Source: Enoplosus armatus (taxonomy: Eukaryota > Chordata > Actinopteri > Centrarchiformes > Enoplosidae). Taken from it: a DNA stretch of 64,000 nucleotides. The notes beneath the pieces are model-generated. The model made no database searches. It was not told the origin of the DNA and saw only the letters and a program-made list of their open reading frames with translations. Within the stretch, counting starts at the first letter, position 1. Each line of letters begins with the position of its first letter. The DNA lies in assembly GCF_043641665.1 (NCBI RefSeq), contig NC_092182.1:13454956-13518955 (forward strand), written 5' to 3'. Of this stretch, positions 40,201 through 55,217 are shown piece after piece. The translations under genes were made by a program, and so were the position numbers.

Positions 40201-43200
40201 TCGGTGAAACAGAAATACAGTAAAAAATAATAAAAGTATAGAATAACGATATGTTTCCATATGTTTCTGAACTCCACAGTGAACCTGAAATTCACCCTGA
40301 CACTGGAAACCTAACTGGAAATGGCTGGCAGGCATAACCTTCTGAAAAAGGACAATGATTACATTTTTCATATATTAACATAAAGTGTAGAGTCTAGCAA
40401 TCTCACTATATGACCAATAACACGGTCCTTTTAAAATGCATATGCATGTAAGTAACATGCACTTTTGGTTACCACATGCTCCCCATAACACTAGTCCGTT
40501 TCAGCGTCCAAATATACAGATGGCAGGATCAGGGAGAGTTGCCAGCACTGCCCTTTGGTATTTTGACTCTCATCACATTGCAGAGATGAATAAGTCATAC
40601 AAGGCAGCTCTGCCATCTCTTCTGTTTCACCTCGGGGGGCAGAAGACTGCTGAAGTTGCCTGGAGCTCGTCCAGTTTTAGGCACTAAGCCTCCCTCAATA
40701 AGAGCCCGTCTCTGTAACAGTGCAGCACCAGTACAGCTTGTCCTTATCCCTGACATACGCTCATCTATCCGCAGGGTTTCCTGCAGGAAATCCTATTATT
40801 AACAATTCAGTTCTTCAATTCTGACCAATTATTGTAGAATGAATGTAATACAACAAATCATGAGGACAAAAGTAAAAAGCAAAAAAAAAAAAAATACAGA
40901 TACAACAACGTTAATTACACTGAAACATTTATGATAACTTATACAAGATTATTGCTTATGTTATCTGACAGTGTTATAACAACACAGTCTGATATACTGA
41001 CAGCCCATTTAAAAATACAACAGAGGAAATGTGGGCTTTGGAGCTGCCTTCATTAATACTGCAATCTAATTATGTCCGACTGATTTTTGACCATAAAAGC
41101 TCAGCTGAAAGTTTAATCCAAACAGAATTCATAAATACAATGAAACATGTATTATGTGGGATGTTTTGGGGCCAAAACCAAACATCTTGGCTATAAAGCA
41201 CGACAGGAAACATCCATCCATACATCCATTCAGCACCTTTTTTATATTAAAACATATGGGAAGCAGCTGCAGGATGCCCAAGAGCTGGTCGCTTAAAAAG
41301 AACAAGGAAAGAAAAAAAAGGCTTTAGAGCTGCGCGAAAGCTGGGAGAAAAAATCCTCTTATTAGAGGAGTGAGGAGGAGACTACCTTTTTCTCAACCGA
41401 CAAATCAAAATGAAGCAGGAGACCATTTCAACACAACAGCAACAACAAAGCTAAAAAGAATATATTGCACCAGCAGAGAAACTGGTCATTATAGTAACTG
41501 ACTATCCAGAAAAAAAGGAAAGTGGTGACATCAGATACAACAAAGCAACTGAGCTGGAACAGGTGACCTACAGTGAATGAGTGCGTCCATTGTTATGGAA
41601 ACAAGGTGCACATTATGTAATCTGCTTATTATTCATCCTCAAAAGCTCTTCACCTCTCTAACGAATGATACAGTCCTGTGTTAAGGCTGGCAGGTATTTC
41701 ACAGGCCTCCACAGAGACAACCAGCGATGTGACACCCCAACAGGACCAGTGCTGAAGGAGCCGCCAGATGTGAAAGTGATTGGAGCCCAGAAACTGCCGG
41801 ACTTGGAGAGAAATGTAGTGTTCCATTTCATCATTTACATCTGCCCCACTCTTTCTCTCGCTTATCGTCATCAATCACCATCAAACCCCCATTTGTACTA
41901 AGCGAGTATACGATCAATTATTGAGAAATTAATCAAATAATAAAATCTGAATATACTAAAAATCTGATATAAGCTCTGTGAATCTAAAAATACTGAACAC
42001 AACGTATTTGCTTTACTTGTACACTTAGGGGGAAAAAAACACTTTCATGTAAAGACTAAAACTATTTCCCATTAGACGCTCAACAGCCTAAAAAGAAAAG
42101 TAGAGGAAAGCAAGTATTTCAGAGTGGACAAAGAAGAAAGAACTTGAGATGGGATCACACCAACTGCGACGCCCGTCAACATGTTGACGTTCTGACCCAT
42201 GAGTACTCAGTAGTCATTACTACATTATTACTCAGTACTCAAGGGTCGGACCACACTCACATACTAACATAGTATTTTGCCCTTCCCTACTTCCTACCAG
42301 CGACCTTGTTCGGACTACACCCATCTTCAAACTCAGCCTTTTGATCTAAACTACACACCTGTGAAGTTTCGTGACTGCATCTTGCACGGTTGTGACACAG
42401 ACAGACATGTCAGCAAAACACAGACTCAAGGTGAAAACAATACCAGCCACATGCTGTCGCGGCTGGTAATAAAAGAGAACAAGAGAGAGAAAACATGAAA
42501 TAAAATGTCAGAAAGACAGAGAGGGGAAAAAGAACGGGATGAGCTCCGTGATGAGATAAGGTGTGAGGGATCGATCTGTAGGAGACACAGTGTATTACTT
42601 ACAGTGTAGAGTTCATTTGTCACCTTCACCAGCTCCTCGTGCATCTGGATCCCGATGTCCTTGCTCTGAAACACAGCGAGCAGGAAGAACAGGGGTGAGG
42701 AATAATGTTTGAGCTTTCAGCTGCGACCTGTCGGAACAAACTCAGTCGTTATGCTGACACTATGACTTTGGTGAGTCACAAAGAAATATCTCAACAATTA
42801 CTGGATGGATCTGCACCAAAATTGGTACAGATATTCAAGGACATCAGAGGACGAATTCTACTGACTTTGGTGTCTCACTTCAAGTCATGAAAAGAAACCT
42901 CTAAAGTGAAAGACTGACACTTTAATGTTTGCCAGAGGATAAACCCTGTAAATGTAGGCCTTTCTTCTTGTGCTTTCCATCCAACTATTTTGATTTCTGG
43001 TGTCTTACGAGTGTTACAGCCTCACACAGTTCTAATAGAAGACTTTGAATACTTTAACTACAATTTCCACACAGAATACCATAGGCAGACTTAAATAAAC
43101 ATAAAGCTGACTGGGTAAGCTCCAGTCAAACATGAAACAGACCGCATGAGGAAATTAATGAAAAATACGGAGGACACTGCTTTCAGCTGAATTACTACAG

Positions 43201-45111
43201 AGCGTCACAAATCAATTGTACAATGTACAAGCAATCGCAGTGTTGTGGGACTTTGAATTTCTTAGTACAAATTTACATGATCACAATAACTTCTTTACTG
43301 TACAAAGTCACTTACTGTACCCCTCTACTTGTTGTTGGACAGCGAAGGCATGTAACTGTGAGCAATACCACATGCACATTTCATTTCCTGTGATTATTGC
43401 ACGTTACAACGCACTTCATATTTAAACTTTTGAAAAGTCACATTTTCATCCATAACCTGTGTGGGCGTATGTGTGAAATGTGTGACATCCTCTGACAAAG
43501 ACAAAACACAGTCTATTGATGTTTCACTGTGCTCTATAGATATAAATAAAAATCAATAATGTATCAAGAGGAACTACTAGTCCTATTTCCAGTTTCATGT
43601 CTCATTGTAATATTGAAAAGATTGTTTAAGCCGTCATTTGTCTCTGCCACCAATTTAATTTTATTTGTTTTGTTTGGAATCTCACTGAAGAACCTGTCAG
43701 AGATACAGCTTTTAATACACAAGCACCTTGACTGTTTCCACAGTCACAGCTTGCCTTGTGATTAAAAACACGGGACACATCTGGACTGGAAGGAGAAATA
43801 ACTGACTGAGAGTGATTGTAATAACGTCTGTTTGTGTGGGAGAGAGGCTTAAAGCCTTTATTTGAAGACTTCAAGGTGAGAAAATGCACCAACAGCCCCG
43901 GCATATCTCGGTGTGATGGTCTGACACATTTAACAGAAAACAGAAGCAACACCTCTTCTAACTTCACAGAGTTATAAGAAGTTGTTTTTTATGGGAAAGG
44001 GTGATACAAAAACACTCCTCGATACAAATCATGAACAGAAAACTACACTACATTGATATTTGCTGCCATTGCTAGCCAGTTGTTAATGTTACCAAGTAGT
44101 AGTCTGTTCCAGTTTTTTTTGGTACATTTGATTTAGTGGATATTCAGTGTAGGTTTTGACCCAAAATGTAGACTAATTTTCAACAAAACATAAACATTCA
44201 AGACAAATTTAGACTTTTGAATCTAGGTGTAATGTCTGCAATGTCGTCAGTATGTGCAGGCGTTCTCCATCCGCCTGTAGCAGCCCAGTCTAGTCCCACC
44301 ACATAATCACATGTTTGGCTTTTGTTTTCTTCTGTCTGCCTCTCAGTGTCACTTTACAGCATATATACACAAAGTAGATATTGGCATTATACATTTTGTA
44401 GCATGTTTTTAGAGGCAAATAAAGCGTGTACGAGCCAGTATGATTGTGACTTAATAACAATCTTATTTTTTGTGTGAATTTTGGATTTTACTTGAGCGGG
44501 CAGAACAGGGAACTGAAACAGTCTTGTCCTACAGTTAGCAACATGAAAGCTGACTTACAGCGAATATGGAAAATGAGACTGCTAAAACAAATCAACCTTG
44601 ACAGTCAGTTTTCAAGAGTATTCACAGGTGATGGACAGGAAGAAGAAACTGTTGAAAGTGAAAAGGTCAATAAAATGAAGAGCGTGTTCATGAGAGAAAC
44701 AATGACACTTGTCAGCTGAAGATTGATTGATGCATACAGCTAATTAGGTTAGACGAGTGGGCTGTTGGTGCGCGGCTAACAATAGCTGGTGTCTCGCATG
44801 CTGCATACAAAAGTGCTCAGAGTGTGATGTGCTTTCAAACATGGCCATAACATTTAAAATAGTAGAAACAAGGTTCTGTAAACCCCCTGTGCTCACTACC
44901 TTTCAGAGACTCTTCTTTCATCAGTTTCAACAGCTGACTCATTCATTCTGGTGCAACATAGTGACTCAGCAAGATGCATAATGGCCACGGCACATATGAA
45001 TCATTACGAGAAATATTGTTTTCTGTCAGATCAATATAACAAGGAGGAGCTGTGCAGAAAGAAAACCTCACTGCACCTGCTGTATATAGACAATGACAAA
45101 GACCATTCATT

Positions 45112-45157
<46 letters not shown>

Positions 45158-47913
45158 AACTCAAACCACACCTACTGTCTTCCAAGGGATTCAAAGACAG
45201 ATGAAAGTTACCATTTTTTGTCCACACCCTACTCGGCTATAATAAGCATGCTTGAAAAAACTTGCGAATGGGGGGTCAGAAACTTAACTAATCATCAAAG
45301 AGGGGGGAAAAAGCAACCTTAATAATATAGGAGGGATTTGTTGTCTTAACTAGTTTTTTATCTGGAGTGCAGACATGAAGTCCTACTCGAGCAAGCATCA
45401 GACTGAATGTGATAAGTGGGGAAAATCCTCAGAGGGCTCCGGCAGCTGGTGAACGGCATCTGTATGCATCAGTGGCTCTGAAGTGAGACAGACTGCAGCA
45501 TGTACTGCAGAGGCTCAGGGGGAGCAGGGAGGGTTCAACCAGCGAGTGAACGGCTGTGATGCAACACAATGTAAGAGCCGTGGTGGGTCACATTGTAACA
45601 GACCTTATTGCAATGCCTGTGAATGTACATTCTGAAAATATTCCCTCCATGAAAGGGAAAAGTAGCACAGTTGCACCTAATTCAGTTTTCAAGCAAGCCA
45701 GGAGAGTCGTGCAGCAGGGAAACACTGTGCATTCACATGGGCCACTCCTACTGTAATTGCATTATTTATTTATTTTTCTTGTTGTTATTCTGAACACAGC
45801 CTGGCAACACTGGCATCAGCCTTTCGACAGAGGAATGGCTTTCACACCACACATGTAAAATACAGAAAAGATAAGAGGAATATTCAGCTCTGGTTTATAA
45901 GTGGTCTGAATTTAGGTTCAACCAAAAAACAATCAGGTAAATATAATACAATATGCCACCTATAATTGTACAGCATCATAACATATTGAGCATAATAAAT
46001 GAGAATAATAAATACAATATATTATTAACATTCCCACTATAAGTCACAGTTTTGATAGATGTTTATATGTTAAACAAGCCCCTTGATCACATTTGTGTCA
46101 GCAGCTGTACATTTTGTCCTTGATCACCTTGTCATGTCCAACAGTCAATCATCCAAAGCTCTTTCATTCATTTCAGTTTAACATTTTCAATTTTCTCCAG
46201 GGCTCCATGACGTTTTTTGATACATTATTTATTGCCTCCCGATATGTCTGCCAGCAAGCAGCAGCAGAGCCATCCATTCATACTTTCAAATATAGAGAAA
46301 TCTACCTGAGGGCACCTGACTTAAAATGGTTGGAGTGTTTCTCCCTTTTCAGCTCTGGCACTGCTTCTGACAAACACAGGAATCCACACAAGTACACACA
46401 CACATGCACATGTCCACACAAACACACACACACACACACACATGCACACACACACACACAGAGTAATATCTGAATGGAGCCTAGTAAGCATAGAGGAGCT
46501 CACCTACAGGAAGGTCTGCAAGGTGAAAACAGGGTTCTGATGTTTGGATAAGACCTCAGTCATCTCTGCTATGTGCTGACAGTGAGCCAAACGTTGCTCA
46601 CACTAGTCTGGGCTGCAGGGTGTTGGGCCTGGGAGGTGTCAGCTTAACTTTTTCCCGTGCTATTTTGACTGCTCTGCAGGCCAGACAGAGCTCATACACC
46701 TCCTACTAACTCCATGTGGGCTGAGACAGAACTCCATGCACCACATTTCTTTGGGCTACCGTCAGTTTGTATGCTAGGGCCTTGTACCTTGCAAGTTCAA
46801 CTTTATAGTAACACCAAGGCATGATAATGAGGCCCAAAGTTCACAATTACGGAGAGATGAGAAAAACTTTTCTCAGCAAATGAAACCTTAAAGAAAATTG
46901 CTTGGTATTTGTATTGTCCTTCTTACTCTGACATTTTGTGCACTGGTGATAAGAGAGAAGTAGTAAACAAAAAGGGAGGGGTGATCACTGACCTTCTTGA
47001 ACAGGCGGATGACGTCCTCGCTGATCTGGGCCAAGCGGGCGATGACATTGTTGGTGTAGATGTCGCTGAGGGTGGCATGGTCACGGCTCTCTCGCCTCGT
47101 CTGGTTCAGCACCAGGTACCAGCAGTTTACTGAGGACAGCAGGTGCTGGTCTTTCCTGAAAAAATAGGAGGAATACGCGACTGTTAGAAACTAAGACGTA
47201 GGTGGTAATGTATCATTAGGGTAACATGAATGTCAAAGCAATCTACCAAATAGCTGGAGAAATTTCACAGAAAAACAAATGTGAACTTCATGGTGGAGCC
47301 AGAGGAAAAGTCAGGGGATCACCAAAGTCATGATGATTCATCCTCTGGGGATCACGAATGTCTGTCCAAACTTTCATGCCAATCCATCCAATAACTGTTG
47401 AGATATTTAAGTCTGGACCAAAGTGGTAGACTGACAGACATTGCCAATCCTATAGCCACGCTACAAATATATTATGTGATTTATTTTCCTAGACTAGATG
47501 GTTATTGGAAGAATTACAACAATACTACACAGTGAACAAGTCCAAAACATGGCCATATTCTGTATTGTATAGTGTTTTAGAGGCAGTAATATAATATTGT
47601 TGTTGGCTAAAGATGAAGGCATTTGAAGTTAATAGTAAACAATACAGCTACAGATACCTAAAAACCTGTTGTGACATAAAATACCACAATGTTTCCTTCT
47701 TTCTTTCCTTTCGCGATTTCAGCCTCAGTGAGTGTCCTCCTCCCCACACTCAAACAATAATACAGTCTTGTAAGGCATCAACTCGTCAAATGTATAATGC
47801 TGGTGACCATAATGATCCAGAGAGTCATGGGCCCTGATTGCTGCATAATCAGTTTAAACTGTCTATGCCTCGGGTGCTTTCAAACCGAAAGACCAAGGCG
47901 CATAGACATCGAA

Positions 47914-47947
<34 letters not shown>

Positions 47948-50900
47948 TCTTCAATCCTATACCCTTGTCTGGATCCTATCTGAGCATTAATCAATCAACC
48001 AACCCCGAGGAGGAGGCAAAGAGAGAGAGAGAGAGGGAAATGTGAGCAAAGGAGGGAGAGAGCCAGAGCAGGGTGGGGGATAGGGTTTCACTGTGGAGCA
48101 GAAAAAGAGATGAGCAGCACCAACATCAAAGAACCCCCCTTCAGACAGCTTCCATAAAGCTAATCACATCTAATGAAGTTGATATCTAGCTACTCCAGAG
48201 TGCTTTCCCCATTATTCCTTTACTTAACTCTGCCCCTGAACGCACTTACATCAGCTGACGGGACTCCAGCACATTGCTCTCATAACATCAGCGTGGGGCA
48301 GAAAACAGGATGGCATGTGCAGTAAACTTTATTACTGGTCCTGCTTCTTCAACGTTAGATTGAAAGGCGAGTCAATTAATCTGCTTTTACAGAAATGTAA
48401 TGGTCATTTGAAAGAGCTGAGAAAATCCAGCCATCAATCCACGCCACATTTCAGTCTTGCAATCAAGCGGTAATAATAAAGCGATTAAATTGGATATGAA
48501 TTTGCTGTATTTAAATGGGATGAACCAGACTGACAGACCATGCAAAGGATGGGTAGGATTTAGGTTTTACTAACAATAGAGGATCCAATGTAGACCAAAC
48601 TCTCCTTCACTCCTCTGGGATGGCCTATTTCTACTGTCTCACCATCCCTCATTTTGCACCAGTTCTGCTTGACTGACCTATCTGCCTGTGAGGGACGCAG
48701 CTCCTCCGTGTATAATTGTGGTTTGCGGTTGAGAGGTTTAGGGAACAAGCACCTCTACTCTCTGCTAATCCCTAAAAGTGGTCAGAGATGCTTCATCACA
48801 TCCCTAAGTCCTCCTCAGCTTTACACCCAAACACTGTTCTCTTGGCCCTCCTCTGATGGTTAAAAGTGCGTGGAGACCTGCAGTCCCCAATATAATACTG
48901 CTGCTAAATCTGCTACTTCAGTCACTTTTTCCTTTTAGATTAATTGGTGTTCCACTTGACGGACTACCAGGTTATTTACTTTTCATGCTGCACTGGTATT
49001 AGAAAGTAACCTACAATTTTGGAATGTATAGGCCTTAAGGGTATTTGATTTTCTGGAATATTTACATAAAAACCCAATTATGTTCATGTTGCACCAAACA
49101 GAACTAGGAGTCTATTGCAAAGCTAACATCAGCATGCTAACATGCTCACAATAACAATGCTAACATTCAAAGTTTATCAAGTTCACCATCTTGGTTTAAT
49201 GAGTTAGCATGCTAGCATTTGCCATTCGTTTTGCAGGTATTTGGTCATAAACCAAAGTAGCAGATAAACAGAAATTTAGACCAGATGATGACGCTCGATG
49301 AAAAGTCAGAGAATCCAAATTTCATGTAAATCCATCCTGTAGTTGTAGAGACATTTTGTTTGAAATTAGAAATGCCAACCTCATGGTGGCACAAGAGAGA
49401 AAGTCAGTGGATCATTAAAGTCATTAGGATACATCATCTAGGCTGTCTGTAAAAAAGTTTGTGGCAATCCATCTGGTAGATATGGAGATAATTTTGGGGA
49501 AAAGCCTCTGAAAGTGGCCTGGTATATATCCTTAATGCTCAGGGTTAAAGCCTTGAAGAGAGAAACAGTCAAAGGACACAAGATCTCTTTTCCCCCAGTC
49601 GCTGTCCTCATTTCAGAGGAATTAGGAGCAGAAGGTCGGTAATTAGGCCTGTGTACCAGCAGCACCTCTGGGAGCTGAGTATTTTAACACAGTAATAAAG
49701 GTTGGCTTGTTTTATGGGACAGAGTCACTACCTTTTCTATACCAGCTCTTATTCAGAGGCCTGTCTATCACAAAGGATTGACTTCAGCATGCAGTAAAAC
49801 TCATTCTTCCATCTCTACTCTGTACCGACTTCTCCTTTGCTGATTTCCCGTAAAAAGCCTGAGTATCAGTCGAGAGCCTGTGGGTCAATTAATCTAGAGG
49901 GCTTCAAAAGGGTTGGTTTTGGATGGCTCCATGCCCTCGGTATTTATACACAGGATATCATTAACATGCAGAAAGGCAAACGATGAGCTCTGAGAGTCTC
50001 TAGAGAAGTGAGAAGGAAGAGGAGGAGGAGAGACGAGTGCAGCTTTCTGGCATCCTATTACATCTGTCTCATCCTGCAAAGCACTGCCTGACTGTCTCCA
50101 CTACAAGGTCTGCACTGCCTCACTGTCCCTTTGAGGCAGATACATACATGCAGTATAATCTGTGAGTGCATGGAGGAGTGTGAAGAAGATCAGACACAGA
50201 GACAGTGGAAGTGAATGGGGAAACAAAGAAAGAGTGTATGGTTGGAGAATATTGCAATAATCCTTTGATTCAAGGATAAACTGATGGCAAGCTGTCTCCA
50301 TAATGTGCATACCCTGAGCAAGTAAGCATTGTAAAGAACAGTGCACGTACTTTAGTCATGGCTGCACTGGATGCCACCATCTAATCATCCAGAGCCTACG
50401 ATGTGTCTGAGCCAGGATTTCCAGAAGGAAGTGTGTATTTATCAAACCAGGACTCAGCTCTGTGAAGGCCTTTAATCCCCTCCACACTGGCTGCCTGCTG
50501 CTTATCAATGAAACAGCCAAGGAAAAGGAGACAGAGCCAAACACAGTTTCAAAAGACAAGGGGCACGTGGGCACATGCCGCCAGCTTTGCCATTCAAATT
50601 CGTTTTGCCCCCGTTTTCAAGCGGGGCTTCAATATGCTACATTGCTGATTTGCACATCATTTAGCAGTTTTTGTGTGTGTGTGAGGAGACGCACTGCCAA
50701 CACTTGATAATGCACAGCTGCACAGACGCGGGGGCCGGAGCCGAGCAGAGCACAGCACAGCGTCGATGACGAGGAGAAAAGGGTTTGACAAGATCTGAAA
50801 AACAAACTGCAAACCAGCTAATCTATTGATGTTGTACATGCTGACTTCCACCAGCTGGACTTGTCAGCCTGACAAGAGCAGGGAATCGACTGCGGTGTTC

Positions 50901-52809
50901 AAACAAACCAGGCCTAGAGAGATACAGTTTAACCTTTTACCCTTTGGCCCTCAGAGCTGCAGAGAGCAGCCATGGTTCAACAACATAGTTACACAAAATG
51001 GGATTAAAGCTATAGCTGTAGTCGCAAGGCCACAAAGCACCATTAAAACATCTGGTGCTATCCTACGGCAGCAGACATCATTCTTCATAATTATATCATA
51101 ATTGAAGCATTGCATCACACATTTTTCATAGCGGCTCTTTAAAGACAAACGTGCTCTAGACACGGGCTGCATCACACTTAACTGTTCTTCAAAGAAACAT
51201 GATGGAATATCCGTTGATACATTTTCAAAGCTGTGCCCTGCTGACCATGAAATGAACAGAGGCATCGTTTGGAAATGAGCAAAGGCAGCTTCAAAACTAA
51301 AATAGCTCACATATACTATATACAAAGATCTGGCACTGTAAAGATACGAAACACGTTTCTCCCCCAGTGCCTCCCAAACCATTCGCTTACATACAAACAC
51401 AAACAGATTAAAACACACACACACACACACTAATTTGGACACTACAAGCCCTGTCTTATCTCTCCCAGACAGGTTATTCTCCATATCAATACTGCATGCC
51501 TTTCTAATGGTGCTATGTTATGTCTGACAGTCAGACGATACCAATCCACTATAATTTGATGGGGTACATTATAAATCCCATTCATGATACACCCTGAAAC
51601 GTCTGCTCCATAATTAAAATCAAGTTAGCTGTTGTCTCTGAGGAACTGTGAACAGTGAGAGAAAGGAAGCGGTGCACTATCTGGCACAGCAACTGCAGTG
51701 TGGAGCAGCGAAGTAATCCTTCAGTGTGTCTTTTCACTGTGGCAAATGAGGTAAAGTGGAAGAGCAAAATGATCCTTGGTCGGGTTGCTGCGGTGTAGCT
51801 GTAGCTGCAGTAGCTGTAAATCACTGTGGCATTCAGCTTGCTAATGAATCTGCACTGGAAGGGTTCAGCCAGCAGACTGTCGGCTGTGATCCAGCACATA
51901 TTGAAGTCCGTCCTGGTCAAGACAACTCTATTTTACTGCTCTGTTTTGAAGTCCCTCGAAAACATTAGAAGGTGTAACTAGGCACAAAATACTAGGCTGC
52001 ATCTGAAAGTACTCCTCTGCAGGAGTTTACAGAGCACAACTTTTACTGCTATGAAAGATCACAGGCATGTTGAAAGGTGTTGGGAAAAGGATAGTTCGGA
52101 TATGTTTCAACAGATGAAATACCGAGTCAAAGATGACAAAGACAAAACCAAAAGCAACTAATAGTGTACACAAAATAAAGAGGCTTAAGCGCTTAAAATG
52201 TTTTCTGTTTTCTATGTTTTTGATGCTGCATGGTTGGGCTTTACGTCAACACAGTGTTTGTATTGGACAAACACAAGGGCTGTCTCTTGCCTGGCCCATT
52301 TGGTGTTTTGGTGGCTCGTCACGAACTGAACTACACTAAAGCGGGAGGAAGGGCACAGCAAAGGGTGTGTCAAAACTGATTACCAGGATTTGTGGTTGCC
52401 TGCCTGCTCAGACCGGGAGCGCATGGCACAAGGTGCAATCATGTTATGGCTTCACCAAAAGCTGAAAAAACACTCACTTTGGATGATATACTGGCCAACT
52501 TAAATTCAATGTACCCTGTATGTGTTTTAAGCTGTTTTCTCTCTAATACATGATGTGTGTGTGGTATGAATGTGAGGTAACACTCACTTTCGGTATGACT
52601 GAATACTACGCCCTCTAATACACATGTCAAGTAAGGGTGGTAGCCCCCCACACTTCCTCTGTGGTCACTGCTTCAGTTCTTTAGCTCCTATTTCAAATTT
52701 GTACACATTCTTATGATTAAATGGAGTTCAATGGAGGCAAGAATATACAACACAATGCATTAAAAGTGTCACATCTTATTGTTGTCCATTTAGGTATCAC
52801 TGTGCTATG

Positions 52810-52854
<45 letters not shown>

Positions 52855-53129
52855 GTGTGGCCTTGCTGGCTTCTGGTTTTTAAGTCTGCCATGATCGCGG
52901 CAGTTTAAAGTGTAATATTATTAGAACATATGTCGGAGGATTAGGTGTTTTTTTTTCTAACACCTGTCCCTCGCTGTGTGGATAAGATCAACTATACTGG
53001 ACAAAGGTTAAGCCACTGTGTCGCAGCAGCAGCGCAGTTCTGTCTACTATCAGCCAAGTCTGACGCCAGAGTGAAGCATGCCTCCTCTGACACAGCTGGA
53101 CTTAATTATTCAATCAAATCCTCCTTCAC

Positions 53130-53165
<36 letters not shown>

Positions 53166-55174
53166 TCTCCTATATACACACACTGCTCTCCTATATACAG
53201 TACGTGTACACATCCACACACTACATGATCTTAAGTCTGTCAAGAATGTCAAAATAAAAAGTATACTCACGTAAGAATACTTTTGATATGCTGAAAGTGA
53301 TTTTTATGGTTACAAAATACCATGACTGTCATGTCCCCAAACTTTAAACCAGTTTTGTAAAAATAACTATAACCCACTCAGTTGGCATGTATAAATCACA
53401 CTTCTCATAAAGCACTTGAATCACCTTCTCTAAACTCACTTCATGTGGAAACTGTTCATGGTGAATTGGCTTCTTGTAGAAGGATGGCAACATTTCAGAA
53501 AGGCAGGCATCATGTTTTTGTGGATCATGTGGTCAATAACCATTGATGGACAAAGAGGGAAGCTGAACTGGAGTCCAGCTTACATTGTCCAAACTGTCGA
53601 CATGAGAGCAGAAAAGTACTGTATGCATACACTATGCATTTTCAATGTTGCACATGCAGCATTACTGCCTGATTAAATGTACCAATTGTGTTGTCATTTA
53701 CTGTATTACTGAATAATATAGAGGTTTGTTTTGTGGATTTACTCTATGTTCTTTATGAATCCTAAAACCAAGTCTTTTGACACCTGAGCAGGAGATGTGT
53801 GAACATCTGTGTGTTTTTCATTTGAGCAGGCTAACACTGTCAACTTAAAAACAAGAATGAGGAAGGAATGCAGTCCTGCTGCTTCCATTTGCAAGAATCA
53901 GGGCTGGGGTCAGACTACATCTATGTTGGTGTAGATTCATGTCTGAGATCTGCTGCCAGATCACAGCTGGGTTAGTGTCCCATTTCCAGACTGAACTAAG
54001 CTTGCCTGCTCGCCCGAGGTGCTTGATTTTGGGAGCGGCAGTGCTTAATTTCATGCCCTGCCTGAGTCATGTACCAATGTGTTAGTGGTGGTTTCTGTGC
54101 AGACGATCCCTCTTTTCTTCACCAGCGTACATTTCAGTGTTTTCCGAGCAGCAAATCTAAATGGGTCAAGGCTGCGGGTGAGCTGATTTTGATCTGATGA
54201 CATTCATTGGCCTTCGTTATTCGTTATACTATATCTTATATCATTTCCTTCACTCCATATCCAGATCCATTTATGCTTTTTGCCTTTGTACTTCACCATT
54301 GGCTTTACCTTTCTCTTCAAAACACAACCTATGATAATCTTTCCATCCTTGTTAGTCAATAACATTACAGTGATGTGTCTTTAGCTGCTAACTCTCCACT
54401 ACAAAGGTTCATCTAGCCAACTATCAAGCACAATAACACCGTAAGGTACCTGTACTATTTTTGCTAATAAGTTCATATTTTGTTAATTACATGCTTTTTA
54501 ATTTAATATCAACCTCAACATTGATACATAATGTACATAATAGATGCAATTTAAGTGCATTGAATTTGTTATGTCCACCCCTCAACAGTGTTCTTCTTTG
54601 TGACTTCTTTAATGAACTGCATCCTCATTATCATCATCATCATGCCAGAACCAGCTGACATTTGAAGACGTCATAAAGATCTTGACTGTAATAACAGATA
54701 TTCCCTCACAGTGCATAAACATAATGGAGTCTTTTGTTGTACAGTTGTGCACTGTAATCAAACAAGGCACTGTGATTAGCAGCAGGGCTGGGTCTTTCAG
54801 TCGGGTTATAAATAGTGAAGTGCTTAGAGGGGGATAAAGGCACTTGGCATACAGATCCCTGTGGTCTGGGCACACATAGAAAGGAAGAATGGGCAGTTAC
54901 AAACTGAACAAAAGCAGTTAAAGTACATTGAGGAAAGCAAATATGAAAATGCTGCTGCTTTCAAACAACAACACACAAACAAGGGTGTAATTTCCACTGA
55001 GGATGAGAAAGACGTGTGCACCTAATTTTTCAAAATCCAACCCCGCCTCCCCATATTGATATCCAGCTGAGTCACCTTCAATTAATACAGTGTTTTTATG
55101 ACATCTTCAATCAATACAGTATGCTCAATGGGCAGCAGACTGCAGGCACTACTCAGAGAAAAACATCTATATCT

Positions 55175-55217
<43 letters not shown>

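Larger units (their letters stand above)
36150..42602 (-). other. srgap3: srgap3 intron 4 (6.5 kb)
   Basis: This large intron separates two F-BAR exons. It contains a dispersed repeat at about 36341-36545, a probable short retroelement tail at about 39121-39180 and an imperfect inverted repeat at 42194-42247. No exon, RNA gene or nested gene was recognised. Confidence 0.8.
42666..46992 (-). other. srgap3: srgap3 intron 3 (4.3 kb)
   Basis: This intron contains a minus-oriented dispersed repeat fragment at about 42768-42885, a (CA)21 tract at 45115-45156 and an interrupted CA tract at 46394-46460. No exon was recognised. Confidence 0.8.

Noticed and set aside
50951..51484. 177-codon minus-strand frame in srgap3 intron 2
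   Set aside because: It starts in a CA/TG tract, contains no known domain and does not resemble any srGAP segment.
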